From the NCBI RefSeq assembly GCF_005780165.1, contig NZ_VAUV01000010.1, forward strand, positions 62,001-126,000: 64,000 nucleotides of DNA. Reading direction: 5' to 3'. The notes below the pieces were generated by a model. It worked only from the letters and a program-made list of their open reading frames with translations, ran no database searches and was not told the origin of the DNA. Source of the stretch: Phragmitibacter flavus (lineage in GTDB: Bacteria > Verrucomicrobiota > Verrucomicrobiia > Verrucomicrobiales > Verrucomicrobiaceae). Within the stretch, counting starts at the first letter, position 1, and every line of letters begins with the position of its first letter. The position numbers were made by a program, and so were the translations under genes. This document shows positions 1 through 8,948 of the stretch, one piece after another.

Positions 1-28
1 TGAACGGTGTGAGCAGATGTCATTGAGA

Positions 29-868
29 CTAGTTTGAGCTTTTTCCGCTTTCCATCTCCAGGATCTTAAGTCGGATGTCAGCAAAATAGCGCTGTTTAAG
101 CCGGTTAAAAATCCAGCCTCGATAACCATCCAAAAATCCTTTTTTGGCGAGGTAAGCCATAAGGAAGTAAAAGGTCCCCAGCCACCATTTGTCGAGATGG
201 CGATATTTGAATCGCTGACGGGTATTGAGTTTTGCCCAGTCTTCCGCTGAAGCTTGCCTTTTGAACCACTGGTAGCGATTGGCCTCCCAAGTGGAATACT
301 CATTGTGTCGGGCAAAGTAATTCTCCAAACCTCGGTAGTCGTAGTGTTCGAGTCGTGTGCGGAGTTCTCCAACGGAACCCTGCAACACCGGGTGTTCATG
401 AATTTCCATGTCCAAACGGCTCCAAAACTCTTCTGGAAACCGCTCGTATTCTCCATGTCCCACCCGGAAGAGCGACAGCTTGTGAAACACATCACCATGA
501 TGGAGCGGACGTCCCATGAACCAATTGGTAAAAGAAATCCAGAATCCTGAATGAGTGGTATTCGGCAGCGTCTTCCCAAGCTCATTCACCATGGCGGTGT
601 TCATCCTTTCATCCGCATCCAGAAACAGCACCCATGGATGTTTGAAAACATGGTTTCGAAGCGCCCAGTTACGTTTTTTCGGAAACCCTCCGTCCCATTC
701 AAAGCGCAACACCGTAGCACCCGCCGCCCGCGCAATTTCGACCGTCCTGTCAGAACTTCCCGAGTCCACCACCACCACCTCATCAAACTCTCCCAAACTC
801 GCCAGGCAATCAGGCAAGTTCTTTTCCTCATTGCGCACAGGGATGCAGATGGAAACAGGCAATGACAT
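29..868 (-). CDS. Family 2 glycosyltransferase (WaaE/KdtX-like)
   Basis: Cytoplasmic GT-A type glycosyltransferase that should add one sugar to a lipid-linked or core oligosaccharide. Residues 5-100 carry the GT2 fold: SICIPVRNEEKNL at the start, VVVDSGSSDRT for nucleotide binding, and the metal-binding LFLDADERM. The C-terminal half, rich in aromatic and basic residues (HYDYRGLENYF, KRYFADIR-type tail), resembles the WaaE/KdtX group of lipopolysaccharide core glucosyltransferases, but the acceptor cannot be read from sequence. At 279 residues it has normal family length. The ATG at 868 directly precedes the GT2 motif, so the start is secure. It is the most downstream gene visible in the minus-strand cluster; the cluster may continue beyond the left edge. 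Confidence 0.88.
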   Translation of the reverse strand: MSLPVSICIPVRNEEKNLPDCLASLGEFDEVVVVDSGSSDRTVEIARAAGATVLRFEWDGGFPKKRNWALRNHVFKHPWVLFLDADERMNTAMVNELGKTLPNTTHSGFWISFTNWFMGRPLHHGDVFHKLSLFRVGHGEYERFPEEFWSRLDMEIHEHPVLQGSVGELRTRLEHYDYRGLENYFARHNEYSTWEANRYQWFKRQASAEDWAKLNTRQRFKYRHLDKWWLGTFYFLMAYLAKKGFLDGYRGWIFNRLKQRYFADIRLKILEMESGKSSN

Positions 869-932
869 GCGAGTGCGAATCCGTTAAACTAACATTTCCA
901 ACTTTGACCGTGTTCCCCGAACATCGGAAGGT

Positions 933-1478
933 CTATCTATGACCTATTTCTTTGGCCGGGTTTCCAGCGACGATGATCGAATCTGACACGTTTTTGACGA
1001 CCACTGAACGAGCGCCAACGACCGCCCGCTCTCCAATAATTACTCCAGGTCCGATGAAAGCGTCAGCACAGATCCAGACATCATTTTGCACCGTGATGGG
1101 GGCTTTGATCAAGGGCATTGATGCATCCGTGAAGTCATGCGAACCGCCACAAAGATGGGCCCGTTGGGAAATGGTCACATTTTGTCCTATTTTGAGAGGC
1201 CCCAGATTGTAAACACAAACATCAAACCCAATTGCGCTCCAATCCCCAATCTCCAAGTTCCAGGGAATGAACACCTTTGCCGTCGGATGGATATGCACCT
1301 GATCGCCAACTTTGGCCCCAAAACAACGGAGCATGAAGCGTCGCCACCCCCATAGAAGACGGGGGCTGAATCGATACAAAGGATGCACAAAGCTCCATAG
1401 AGCTCGGGCCAGCAATTCATTCCTGGTCCACTTGCGACTGGACCGATTCGATTGAATACCCGATGAAGACGTGTTCAT
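933..1478 (-). CDS. Left-handed beta-helix O-acetyltransferase, WcaF-like
   Basis: Trimeric hexapeptide-repeat acyltransferase of 181 residues, probably acetylating a sugar of the polymer made by this cluster with acetyl-CoA as donor. Residues 55-180 show imperfect [LIV]GxxxX hexapeptides (HIHPTAKVFIPWNLEIG, IGQNVTIS, IGPGVIIGERAVVGA), and the likely catalytic histidine lies in CGGSHDF. The ending AGNPAKEIG is typical of WcaF/CysE-like sugar acetyltransferases. Its ATG overlaps the stop of the upstream YdcF-like gene by four bases (1475-1478), implying translational coupling. The colanic-acid name WcaF describes the fold relative only; the true acceptor is unknown. Confidence 0.85.
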   Translation of the reverse strand: MNTSSSGIQSNRSSRKWTRNELLARALWSFVHPLYRFSPRLLWGWRRFMLRCFGAKVGDQVHIHPTAKVFIPWNLEIGDWSAIGFDVCVYNLGPLKIGQNVTISQRAHLCGGSHDFTDASMPLIKAPITVQNDVWICADAFIGPGVIIGERAVVGARSVVVKNVSDSIIVAGNPAKEIGHR

Positions 1479-2047
1479 GGTGAAAACGGATTGACGCCAT
1501 ATCTAAAAAGATAGAAAAGCGCCGCCAATCGCTCGCGCCTTTGACTTTTCACTTCCCAGGGATTCGGCACCTGTGATGCAGTCTCGAAAGCCACTGCGAA
1601 CTCGCGTTCGGGCTGCCGTTTACGAAACACCGCAAGTGATCGGGCAGCATGGAACCAGTTCGTTATCAAAAGCACCCGTCGCACCTCCGGCATCGCATCA
1701 ATGATTGGGTCGGTGAAATCAGCATTCTCATGGGTGCTTGTCGCGTTTTGTTCATGGAGAATAAGACCGTTTGGAACTCCAGCCTCAGTCAACTCGCGTA
1801 GAATGGTCCCTCCATCCCCGGTTACCACGATAGGCAAACCTGGAAAGCGCGAGTGCCAGCGCAACGCTTCCCTCGACCTGGCTTCGTCTCCGCCTCCAAG
1901 CACCAGAACAAGGTCAGGTTTCCAGGATGGGTCTATAGGGACGGCATTGGGCCAGTTTCCCCACTGAATCCAACTTAGGGCAGCAACGATGATTGAAACA
2001 GCAGTCACGCAAAGGGTCGAAGTTTTCAGCCTGAAACTCATCAACAT
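1475..2047 (-). CDS. YdcF/SanA family protein (DUF218), membrane-anchored
   Basis: A 190-residue protein with one N-terminal membrane segment (about residues 10-28) and a DUF218 domain facing the periplasm. The domain shows the nucleotide-fold hallmarks DLVLVLGGGDEARSREAL, IVVTGDGG, and the signature NATSTHENADF followed by RVLLITNWFHAARS. Family members (ElyC, SanA, YdcF) are linked to envelope integrity and lipid-carrier metabolism, but their reaction is unsettled. The position inside a polysaccharide operon, overlapping the acetyltransferase gene, suggests a role in envelope polymer metabolism. The start could also be the second ATG two codons in. Confidence 0.85.
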   Translation of the reverse strand: MLMSFRLKTSTLCVTAVSIIVAALSWIQWGNWPNAVPIDPSWKPDLVLVLGGGDEARSREALRWHSRFPGLPIVVTGDGGTILRELTEAGVPNGLILHEQNATSTHENADFTDPIIDAMPEVRRVLLITNWFHAARSLAVFRKRQPEREFAVAFETASQVPNPWEVKSQRRERLAALFYLFRYGVNPFSP

Positions 2048-2056
2048 CTTACTTAT

Positions 2057-3271
2057 TCACAGATGCACATGATCGGGCCGGGCGTGTCCGTTGATCAGCC
2101 ATTCATTGACCTGTATCAATTGTGTGGCGACGTGATCCCAAGTGAAACGTTTCTCCACCAAGTCCCGGCCTTTTTTACCCATCGCGGCTCTTTCCCCATC
2201 GGTTAATGAAGCCAACTTTTCCAACCTGTCGGCAATGCTTGCCTTGTTTGCATGGATCAAGAATGCAGCGCCGTATTCAACTCCTACCGAAAGATTGCAT
2301 GCCGGAGTCATCAGCACCGGCTTTGCGTAGGCCCACGCTTCCAGTATGACCATTGGCAGCCCCTCACTCAAAGAGGGGAGGATGAAAGCGTCCGCCGAGC
2401 GATATAACGCGTCTTTATCATCTCCGAACGTTGGACCATGAAACGTTACTGACCCGTTCGAACCGGCTTCAGAAAAGTTTTTGTCTTTCTTGGTTCGCTG
2501 CCACTTGAGTCCCAACTCGTCACACAATCGCATCAATTCGGATTCATGGTCGTTTTCATCCCAGCCTGCTATTTCAAGAGTCCAGCCACTTTCGGGATAA
2601 AGCTTCACAAAAACCTCCCAAGCTTTGATCATTTCCATCAATCCTTTTTTTGGATGGAGACGGCCCAAATAGAGCAACCGTTTCCGGCTGGCAGACCGCG
2701 TCACAGCATGATCGCTAGAAGCTTTCAAAGCCGGAAGATTGATGCCGTTGGGAATGACACAAATCGGAGATCGCACCCCCATTTTACGAATGGCCTCCAA
2801 CTCCGAATCACACAAAGACCGAATACAAGAGGCTCCATTAAGATGGGCCGCCTCGAAACAGGCCAATGCCAATTGTTTTTTCCATCCGCTGTGTTTCAGC
2901 GCCCACGGATCCAACATGCCATGCGGGTGAATCACTTCTGCTCTTCCAGTGGTCCGGCGCCAACGCCATGACGCCCATGAAGGATAATTCCAGAGCCCAT
3001 GCAAATGAACAACGTCTGGCGATGCAGAAACTAATGAACTACGCAGGTCCGGTGCGAATGCAAGACTGCGCGCCAACGCCGGTGTTGGTTTCGCCAAATG
3101 AAGAGGAACGGGAACCCAACTTTTCTCGTCTTCATTCGATTCGACATCTGAAACGCCAAATGTCTCAATTTGCACACCCTGCGTGTGAATCGATTGAGCG
3201 AGATGTTTGCACGCATCAAACAAGCCGCCTGCGCGACGTGAGACACGGTCGGTAACAAATGCCACCTTCAT
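2057..3271 (-). CDS. Family 4 glycosyltransferase
   Basis: A 404-residue GT-B glycosyltransferase. The N-terminal acceptor domain begins with the usual strand plus glycine loop (AFVTDRVSRRAGGLFDAC) and has HLHGLWNYPSW and HPHGMLDPWAL. The C-terminal nucleotide-sugar domain (about residue 195 on) has LLYLGRLHPKKGL, a long charged insert around residues 240-270, FHGPTFGDDKDALYRSADAF and the retaining-GT motif PSLSEGLPMVILEAWA with its two acidic residues. Sugar specificity is not predictable. It overlaps the start of the upstream GT4 gene by four bases (3268-3271), so the two are probably translated together. Confidence 0.9.
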   Translation of the reverse strand: MKVAFVTDRVSRRAGGLFDACKHLAQSIHTQGVQIETFGVSDVESNEDEKSWVPVPLHLAKPTPALARSLAFAPDLRSSLVSASPDVVHLHGLWNYPSWASWRWRRTTGRAEVIHPHGMLDPWALKHSGWKKQLALACFEAAHLNGASCIRSLCDSELEAIRKMGVRSPICVIPNGINLPALKASSDHAVTRSASRKRLLYLGRLHPKKGLMEMIKAWEVFVKLYPESGWTLEIAGWDENDHESELMRLCDELGLKWQRTKKDKNFSEAGSNGSVTFHGPTFGDDKDALYRSADAFILPSLSEGLPMVILEAWAYAKPVLMTPACNLSVGVEYGAAFLIHANKASIADRLEKLASLTDGERAAMGKKGRDLVEKRFTWDHVATQLIQVNEWLINGHARPDHVHL

Positions 3272-4476
3272 CGCAACGACAACAATCCAACCACCGCGCG
3301 ACTTATGAAGGATGGTCGTTTAGGTCCCACCCGGATGGCAGCTTCGACCGCGACCTTCATACCTTCGCCAAACCGTTCGGGTCCCCAAGGTTGAATAAGT
3401 TCCCGACTCCGACGTCCCATTTCCGCCAGTTTCGCTTCTGTCAGGCTGGCCATCAATGTCAAGCAATCCGCAATTGATTGGGTATCATAAGGATCAAAAA
3501 CGAAACCATTGGCACCGTCGACGACCAAATCATTGGCACAACCACACCGGTTCGAAACCATGACAGGCAGGCCGCTTGCCATGGCCTCATTGACAACCAG
3601 TCCCCATTGTTCGGTCGTGCTGGCGTGGATGAACGCAGATGCTTTCGCATAATAATCCGGGAGCTCATCGTATTGCAAAAATCCAGGCAAGGAAACAAAG
3701 CTGCCTAAAGCCAATTCGGACACTTGATGTTCCAAATTCTCTCGAAGCGGGCCATCACCGAGAATGGTAAGATTCCACAGGCTTGATGAGTTGCCATCTG
3801 CAGTTCCACGTGTGCGGTAGACCTTGTAGGCTTCCAGGAGACGCAACAGATTCTTCTTTTCAATGAATCTGGCGCTGGCGAGAAAACTCCCCGTAGAATT
3901 GCCAGGAGAAGTCTCTTGAATATTGATTGAGCGACGGTTGAAAAAGTCATTATCCACCGCGTCGTAGCCCAGCGCGATCTGAGAACCAGGCATGCCCAGG
4001 CAATGTAAATATTGTCGGTGGGACGAACCTCCAACCAACGCCGAGGATGAACAGGCCACAATCGATTTCTTTATCCACTCTTTCCATTCAACTCGAGGCT
4101 CGTCGTGTGCGTTGCTCTCAGACATCATGATCGACGGGACACCACGATTCATGCACCAATGAAGAGCGACCAGAGCCTCCTTGGAGCTCCAACCAGGAAT
4201 CGCAACCACGTCAGGATTGAGTTGGGAAAGAGTCGTGTTCAGGCGTTCCCTGAAAGGAACATTGATGCCGTTGTCACTGCCTGCGGCATTCGACGTTCGC
4301 ATCGAAATGATTTTGAGGTCGCCATGTTCACACCGGTTCCACGCATAGTCTTTGCTAAGTGTGGAGAACTCAATGCCCGTCACCCGGAAGAAGCCAGCTG
4401 CAGCCCCAAGCCTCGCCAAGTGATAGGGACCAAAGTGATCAAAAAGAACTGCCAGCTTCAATGGGAGTGTATTCAC
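3268..4476 (-). CDS. Family 4 glycosyltransferase
   Basis: A 402-residue GT-B enzyme. Hallmarks are KLAVLFDHFGPYHLARL at the N-terminus, the acceptor-domain segment VVAIPGWSSKEAL, and in the second domain FLASARFIEKKNLLRLLEAY, LTILGDGPLRENLE, SLPGFLQYDELPDYYAKA and the catalytic-region motif TEQWGLVVNEAMASGLPV. The open frame begins with GTG at 4476, the only plausible start ahead of the first beta strand. It lies 27 bases downstream of the preceding GT2 gene. The enzyme should act at the cytoplasmic face on a lipid-linked intermediate; donor and linkage are unknown. Confidence 0.9.
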   Translation of the reverse strand: MNTLPLKLAVLFDHFGPYHLARLGAAAGFFRVTGIEFSTLSKDYAWNRCEHGDLKIISMRTSNAAGSDNGINVPFRERLNTTLSQLNPDVVAIPGWSSKEALVALHWCMNRGVPSIMMSESNAHDEPRVEWKEWIKKSIVACSSSALVGGSSHRQYLHCLGMPGSQIALGYDAVDNDFFNRRSINIQETSPGNSTGSFLASARFIEKKNLLRLLEAYKVYRTRGTADGNSSSLWNLTILGDGPLRENLEHQVSELALGSFVSLPGFLQYDELPDYYAKASAFIHASTTEQWGLVVNEAMASGLPVMVSNRCGCANDLVVDGANGFVFDPYDTQSIADCLTLMASLTEAKLAEMGRRSRELIQPWGPERFGEGMKVAVEAAIRVGPKRPSFISRAVVGLLSLR

Positions 4477-4503
4477 TGAATAGAAGGGGGACCGAAGCTG
4501 TCC

Positions 4504-5481
4504 TTAGCCTCGAATTTCCCTGATGAGCTCGGGTTCGATTCGCCCTTTCACCAGGTTCGATAGAGCAATCCAATTTCCTCGCAAACGCCCCAAACGGTCG
4601 ACCGATTTGTCCCGCCGCATTACGCCAAACAGGTTCGCCGCAACGGCTTTAAGCACATGATTTTTTAGAACAGTGCTCCATTGAAAAACCCCGGTTGAGC
4701 CCAGATAGAATGGATTCATGATTTGTGCGAATCCAAACCGGATACCTGAGTCGCGTCCAGACTTCACAGCGAGGTGAGCCATGCATGCATTGGGGCTATA
4801 GGCGCATTTGCCGAATCGTTGAGCCCTGATGCCAATGTCGGCATCATCCATCCAGGAATACATGGGCAGCCTCTCATCAAACTGAATGTGATTAAACACC
4901 TCCCGGCGTATGGTCATGCAGCAACCGTAGAGACCCTTGTCGGAAGGATACCACCGAATGGCAAAGTCTGAATCGGGGGACCTAGGCGAATTTCCGTCGT
5001 ATGCGTTGACCAAGTCCAATGCTTCCTGACGATCAACTCCACCATTGGCCAAAAGGTGGCCATCCAGACCTACAAGATCTTGATGCTCGCCAAATATTTT
5101 TCTGACGATTCGAAGGTATTCTTTAGACAGTTCGACATCGTCATCCATGATCGCAACAAGGGTTATCTCAGGACGCAGCTTCCGAATTCCGGCGTTGAGT
5201 TGTGCGGTTTTCCCCGATTGGTGATAGCAAAAATCAATTTCCCCTGACTCCCTGTCTACTTGAACGATGTCTGACTCGTTGGTGACGGCGAATACCACCT
5301 GCGCGGGCAGCAAAGCCTGCCTTCTGATTGATCGATAAGTCGCTGCCAACTCGACCGCCCGCCCCCGCGAAGGAATCAGAACAGCCAGGTCGCTACAAAC
5401 TGCATGGCTCTTGCTGGTCATGTGCATCGTGGGAAAAGCGTTCCTGGCTCGACTTATGAACAAAACAACATTGTTGCACAC
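4504..5481 (-). CDS. Family 2 glycosyltransferase
   Basis: GT-A glycosyltransferase of up to 325 residues. LAVLIPSRGRAVELAATYRSI starts the fold, FAVTNESD follows, and TLVAIMDDDVELS carries the metal-binding aspartates. GLYGCCMTIRREVF and YSWMDDADIGIRA are typical of rhamnosyl/galactosyl-type GT2 enzymes with an aspartate-rich acceptor loop. The frame opens at GTG 5481, but the first 18-20 residues look unlike a GT2 start, so ATG at 5427 or 5421 is a real alternative; none has a good ribosome-binding site. The gene sits between the polymerase-like gene and a GT4 gene in the same operon. Confidence 0.85.
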   Translation of the reverse strand: MCNNVVLFISRARNAFPTMHMTSKSHAVCSDLAVLIPSRGRAVELAATYRSIRRQALLPAQVVFAVTNESDIVQVDRESGEIDFCYHQSGKTAQLNAGIRKLRPEITLVAIMDDDVELSKEYLRIVRKIFGEHQDLVGLDGHLLANGGVDRQEALDLVNAYDGNSPRSPDSDFAIRWYPSDKGLYGCCMTIRREVFNHIQFDERLPMYSWMDDADIGIRAQRFGKCAYSPNACMAHLAVKSGRDSGIRFGFAQIMNPFYLGSTGVFQWSTVLKNHVLKAVAANLFGVMRRDKSVDRLGRLRGNWIALSNLVKGRIEPELIREIRG

Positions 5482-5502
5482 CGCCTCGATTCCCCAGGCA
5501 CT

Positions 5503-6816
5503 TCACTGATTGATTTTCCCCTTTGCGGGAGAGGGAGGGCGAGCTCCAGCACGCCTGGATAACCGGGGAACGTCTGGGATTCTGGCAAACAGATATCCGG
5601 CTCCAAGGAAAATCAGTTGATAAGTGACAGCGGGAACGAAATCAACGGTTTGATGCGTGATCGCCCGCATTGCCGACGTGCAAATCATGATGTAAAATAT
5701 CTGGGCAAATGCGGCATTGGGCTGCATGGCAGCCGTCCATACCGATTTGAATAGCATGCCAACGGCGGCAAAAAACAAACAGCCAAACCAGCCGAACTGT
5801 TCGTAAGAGTCTCCCATTCCCGTGATGGTTGATCCGGGCGAGATTTCATAATTGGTCGCCAGCTCAGTAGAATAAATTTTCTCCAGGTTTGTTCCTACTA
5901 GAAGGGCTTCTTTGGTTTGTCTTCCGACAATCTGCGCTGGAACGAAACGATGCACCAACAAATTCCAATAGCCCGCGCCCCATCCGTATCGACGTTGAAT
6001 GCGCGTCGATTCGATGATCGCAGCTCCATTTCGAAGTTCAAGAACCGACTCCCGGGTCACAAAATTTTTAAAATTCTCAACCAGGTTGACTTCGCGAATT
6101 TTACTAATTCCCTCGTCATGCATGATTCTGCGATAGTCTCCTGTTGCAGGAATCGCCAGCATTGCGAAGAATAGTCCAACAAACACCACAACACGGTTGG
6201 GTGGTTTTCGAAACAAAAAATAACTGGTTACTGCCAGCGCAAGAATCACAGTCGCGGTTGGCTCCCTTCGCCCCTGAACGATTGCTATCAGCGGACTGAT
6301 TGACGAAAGTGCAAGTGCGGAAACCGTGAAGAAGTTGATCTTCTTCCGGAAAACATAATAGCAGATGGCGAATCCTGGATAGATCAAGGATCCGAAAAAC
6401 ATGTAAATCGTTGCGACGCCTGTGAGTCCACCGCGACTACCAAATGCAACCTGATCACGGGGAAGGAATACCCCCGAAGCAAGACCCACAAGAGCGAAGG
6501 CCACGCCAACGATCAAAAAACGATCAAGGTCCACAGGGCGGGAGATGTCGCGGATGATGGAAACGGAAGGTGCAAATTTGTAGCCAAACGCGCAGCACCA
6601 TAGACATAGGCTGCATATTAGCAGCATGTCTTTGATTTCCGGCATGTTGACGCCCCCAGGAAAAAGAATTAGCGAGTAAGCTTGGGGGAGAACGAAAATC
6701 GCCATGACGGCGGCCATGAAATATGGATATTCGAAAATCTTCGCAGGCGATTTGAGAACAAACAGGAAAAAGACGATCAAGGTCGCAATCAACAGATAGA
6801 GATAGTAGTAAGGCAT
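5503..6816 (-). CDS. O-antigen polymerase-like multi-pass membrane protein (Wzy-like)
   Basis: A 437-residue integral membrane protein with about ten to twelve hydrophobic segments starting immediately at the N-terminus (MPYYYLYLLIATLIVFFLFV). A large hydrophilic loop at roughly residues 235-330 includes RREPTATVILAL, TGDYRRIMHDEG and STRIQRRYGWGAGYW. Length, a charged loop between membrane segments and location beside a flippase gene and many glycosyltransferase genes fit the polymerase of a Wzx/Wzy pathway, which joins repeat units in the periplasm. Wzy proteins share little sequence, so this rests on topology and context. The C-terminus ends in a short basic cytoplasmic tail. Confidence 0.75.
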   Translation of the reverse strand: MPYYYLYLLIATLIVFFLFVLKSPAKIFEYPYFMAAVMAIFVLPQAYSLILFPGGVNMPEIKDMLLICSLCLWCCAFGYKFAPSVSIIRDISRPVDLDRFLIVGVAFALVGLASGVFLPRDQVAFGSRGGLTGVATIYMFFGSLIYPGFAICYYVFRKKINFFTVSALALSSISPLIAIVQGRREPTATVILALAVTSYFLFRKPPNRVVVFVGLFFAMLAIPATGDYRRIMHDEGISKIREVNLVENFKNFVTRESVLELRNGAAIIESTRIQRRYGWGAGYWNLLVHRFVPAQIVGRQTKEALLVGTNLEKIYSTELATNYEISPGSTITGMGDSYEQFGWFGCLFFAAVGMLFKSVWTAAMQPNAAFAQIFYIMICTSAMRAITHQTVDFVPAVTYQLIFLGAGYLFARIPDVPRLSRRAGARPPSPAKGKINQ

Positions 6817-6882
6817 ATGGTGTCAGGTCTGCAGATTCACCTAAAAATGGCAATCTGAGCTTTATTTATGTTGTAGGTTTTC

Positions 6883-8082
6883 CTATGAATGTGTGAAGGT
6901 TGACGCCACGGAACGAAACATGTCAATGTAGGACGTGCGCAATGCATCCCATGAGAAGCGCCTCACAATGCTGTTTCTTCGTCGACTCATCTCCTCAAAA
7001 GACGATACAGGGGTCTTCCCTAGTTCTTCAGACAGTTGCGCCGCAAGCTGTCCAGGCTTGGTGAGGTCAATCAAAGTTCCCACGTCACTCAATACATACT
7101 CAGTCACTTCATTCCGATGGGCGATGGTCGGAAGTCCATGCATCAGAGATTCGATGTAAACACGTCCAAAGCCTTCGGACAGGGATGCCAATACAAAGGC
7201 GTCAGAAGCCTGATAATAGTCATGGACACTTTCTTTTGGGAGGGAGAGGACGGAGTAATTGTCTGAACCCAGTCGTTCATTTGCGAGGGTGATGATCTCA
7301 TTGCTTTGACTATCGGTTGAACCCAAGAGCTGAAGGAAAGGTCTTGGCCCAGACATCCGGGCTATCTCTTCAATCACGAAGTCCATTCTTTTGTGATGTT
7401 TGGAGATCCACCCTACGCTTAGCACAATTGGGCGGTTCAAAGGCAGATTGAGAGTGGAACGGAGTCGGCGCTTCGCATCAGCGTCAGGGAAGGGGCTTGA
7501 GGGCACTTTGATTCCATAAGGAACCAGAAAATGTTTGGCTGGCGGCTCACCAAAATGGATGGCTTCCTGGTGATAGACCGGCGCCACTTGGTGGACAAAA
7601 TCGTATTGGGTGAAGGGCGGGTGACAGGGACCACCGTTGGAAAAGAGAAGGCGATAGGGAACTCCGATCTGTCTGCGAAAGCGATGCAACAAAAATCCCA
7701 AGTTAGCCTCGCTGTAGAAGACGACGGCAGGGTGAAATTTACGAATTTGTCGAACCACAGCCGGAAAACTGCTCCATTGCTCTACTGCATATGCACTACG
7801 TCCAGTGAGACGTCCAATTGCTGTGGCGATCTTCCCAGTTCGGGAGAAAAACCTTATCGCATGTTCATCGGGAGTCCGTTGTGAACCAGTGTGATCTTGT
7901 TTCGCACCTTTAATGAGCAGGGCCTCAATTTTCGGGTCAGTTTTCAGCTCGTCAAAAGCCTCGCGGAAAAACGTTTCAAATCCTCGGTTGACGGCTCCCA
8001 AACCCGTGCAACAAAAAAACACTCGTATAGGCGTGTCCGCAGCGACTGCATTGGTCTTTCCGTTCATTAAAGTAGGGCTCAT
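6883..8082 (-). CDS. Family 4 glycosyltransferase
   Basis: A 399-residue GT-B enzyme. The N-terminal domain has RVFFCCTGLGAVNRGFETF (the glycine-rich loop after strand one) and PAVVFYSEANLGFLLHRF. The donor domain has PIVLSVGWISKHHKRMDFVI, LQLLGSTDSQSNEI, and the signature FVLASLSEGFGRVYIESLMHG with the conserved glutamates. Substrate is not predictable. Its ATG overlaps the stop of the downstream FkbM-type methyltransferase gene by four bases (8079-8082). Sixty-six bases separate it from the polymerase-like gene. Confidence 0.9.
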   Translation of the reverse strand: MSPTLMNGKTNAVAADTPIRVFFCCTGLGAVNRGFETFFREAFDELKTDPKIEALLIKGAKQDHTGSQRTPDEHAIRFFSRTGKIATAIGRLTGRSAYAVEQWSSFPAVVRQIRKFHPAVVFYSEANLGFLLHRFRRQIGVPYRLLFSNGGPCHPPFTQYDFVHQVAPVYHQEAIHFGEPPAKHFLVPYGIKVPSSPFPDADAKRRLRSTLNLPLNRPIVLSVGWISKHHKRMDFVIEEIARMSGPRPFLQLLGSTDSQSNEIITLANERLGSDNYSVLSLPKESVHDYYQASDAFVLASLSEGFGRVYIESLMHGLPTIAHRNEVTEYVLSDVGTLIDLTKPGQLAAQLSEELGKTPVSSFEEMSRRRNSIVRRFSWDALRTSYIDMFRSVASTFTHS

Positions 8083-8948
8083 TCCACTGCACCGATCCGC
8101 TCACAGTAGACATGAAACGTGTGAATTTGATCGACAAACTTATCACGTTTCATGTCAATCCTATCCAGCGATTGAACCCGCCATTTTCGTATGTGCAGCC
8201 AGTCAAAAATGTCAGATTGAGAAAAATTGAGTTTGTCCAAAAATTCCGGATGAATTTCAATCAGCAGCGTATTTGCATGCTTTAAAGTATTTTCCGCACC
8301 TTGTAGAACCTCCAACTCATAACCTTCTACATCTATCTTGATGATTTCTGGAGAAAAGTTTAAATCAGTGCATATATGGTCCAAGGGGCGGAGAGGCACT
8401 GAAATTTTTTCCCGTCTTTCATCCCCTTCTCCAGAAATATCGAGATGATGCCAGTTGAAATGCATGTCCAGAGAACCGGTTGAAGCTCCGCAAGCAACCT
8501 GGAGACAGCGTAGCGACTCACTCATGTCATTCAATTGGGCGTTGGTAGTCCGATACTGATGAGCGAGAGGCGAAGGATCTATTGACAGCACCCGGCCATT
8601 CGGATTGATGTTGAGAAATACCAATGAAAAGATTCCGTGACTTGCTCCGATGTCGGCGAAGGTATTTGCACCTGCAATAAGAGATATGAAGAAATCAAGT
8701 TCCTTCACCATTTCAGGTGACCGCCAGCAAAACCAACTGAAAGGTTCCTTGCTTTCGGGATCTAGAATCAATTTGAGGTCCGGCCTGACTTGCATCGCCT
8801 CGGAAGTTTGTGCGAGCTCAAAGGCCTGACGTAGGCGGGCAATTTCAGGATCTGGACGATGTCTTAATGTCCGGATTTTCTGAATCGTCTGGAAAAGCGG
8901 TGCAGGAAGCAATCTTCTGGTGATGCGTTTTAGCTGATTGAGACTCAT
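8079..8948 (-). CDS. FkbM family SAM-dependent methyltransferase
   Basis: Predicted O-methyltransferase of 289 residues acting on a sugar of the exported glycan. It carries the FkbM-type Rossmann core: AGANTFADIGASHGIFSLV (SAM glycine loop), GRVLSIDPSPLAHQY, the domain-specific IIKIDVEGYELEVLQGAE (acidic KIDVEG motif) and LLIEIHPEFLD. The frame is open further upstream to 9056, but the ATG at 8948 makes a perfect ATGA overlap with the preceding gene and yields MSLNQLKRITRRL, a natural start; the extra 36 residues are the preceding gene read in another frame. Confidence 0.88.
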   Translation of the reverse strand: MSLNQLKRITRRLLPAPLFQTIQKIRTLRHRPDPEIARLRQAFELAQTSEAMQVRPDLKLILDPESKEPFSWFCWRSPEMVKELDFFISLIAGANTFADIGASHGIFSLVFLNINPNGRVLSIDPSPLAHQYRTTNAQLNDMSESLRCLQVACGASTGSLDMHFNWHHLDISGEGDERREKISVPLRPLDHICTDLNFSPEIIKIDVEGYELEVLQGAENTLKHANTLLIEIHPEFLDKLNFSQSDIFDWLHIRKWRVQSLDRIDMKRDKFVDQIHTFHVYCERIGAVE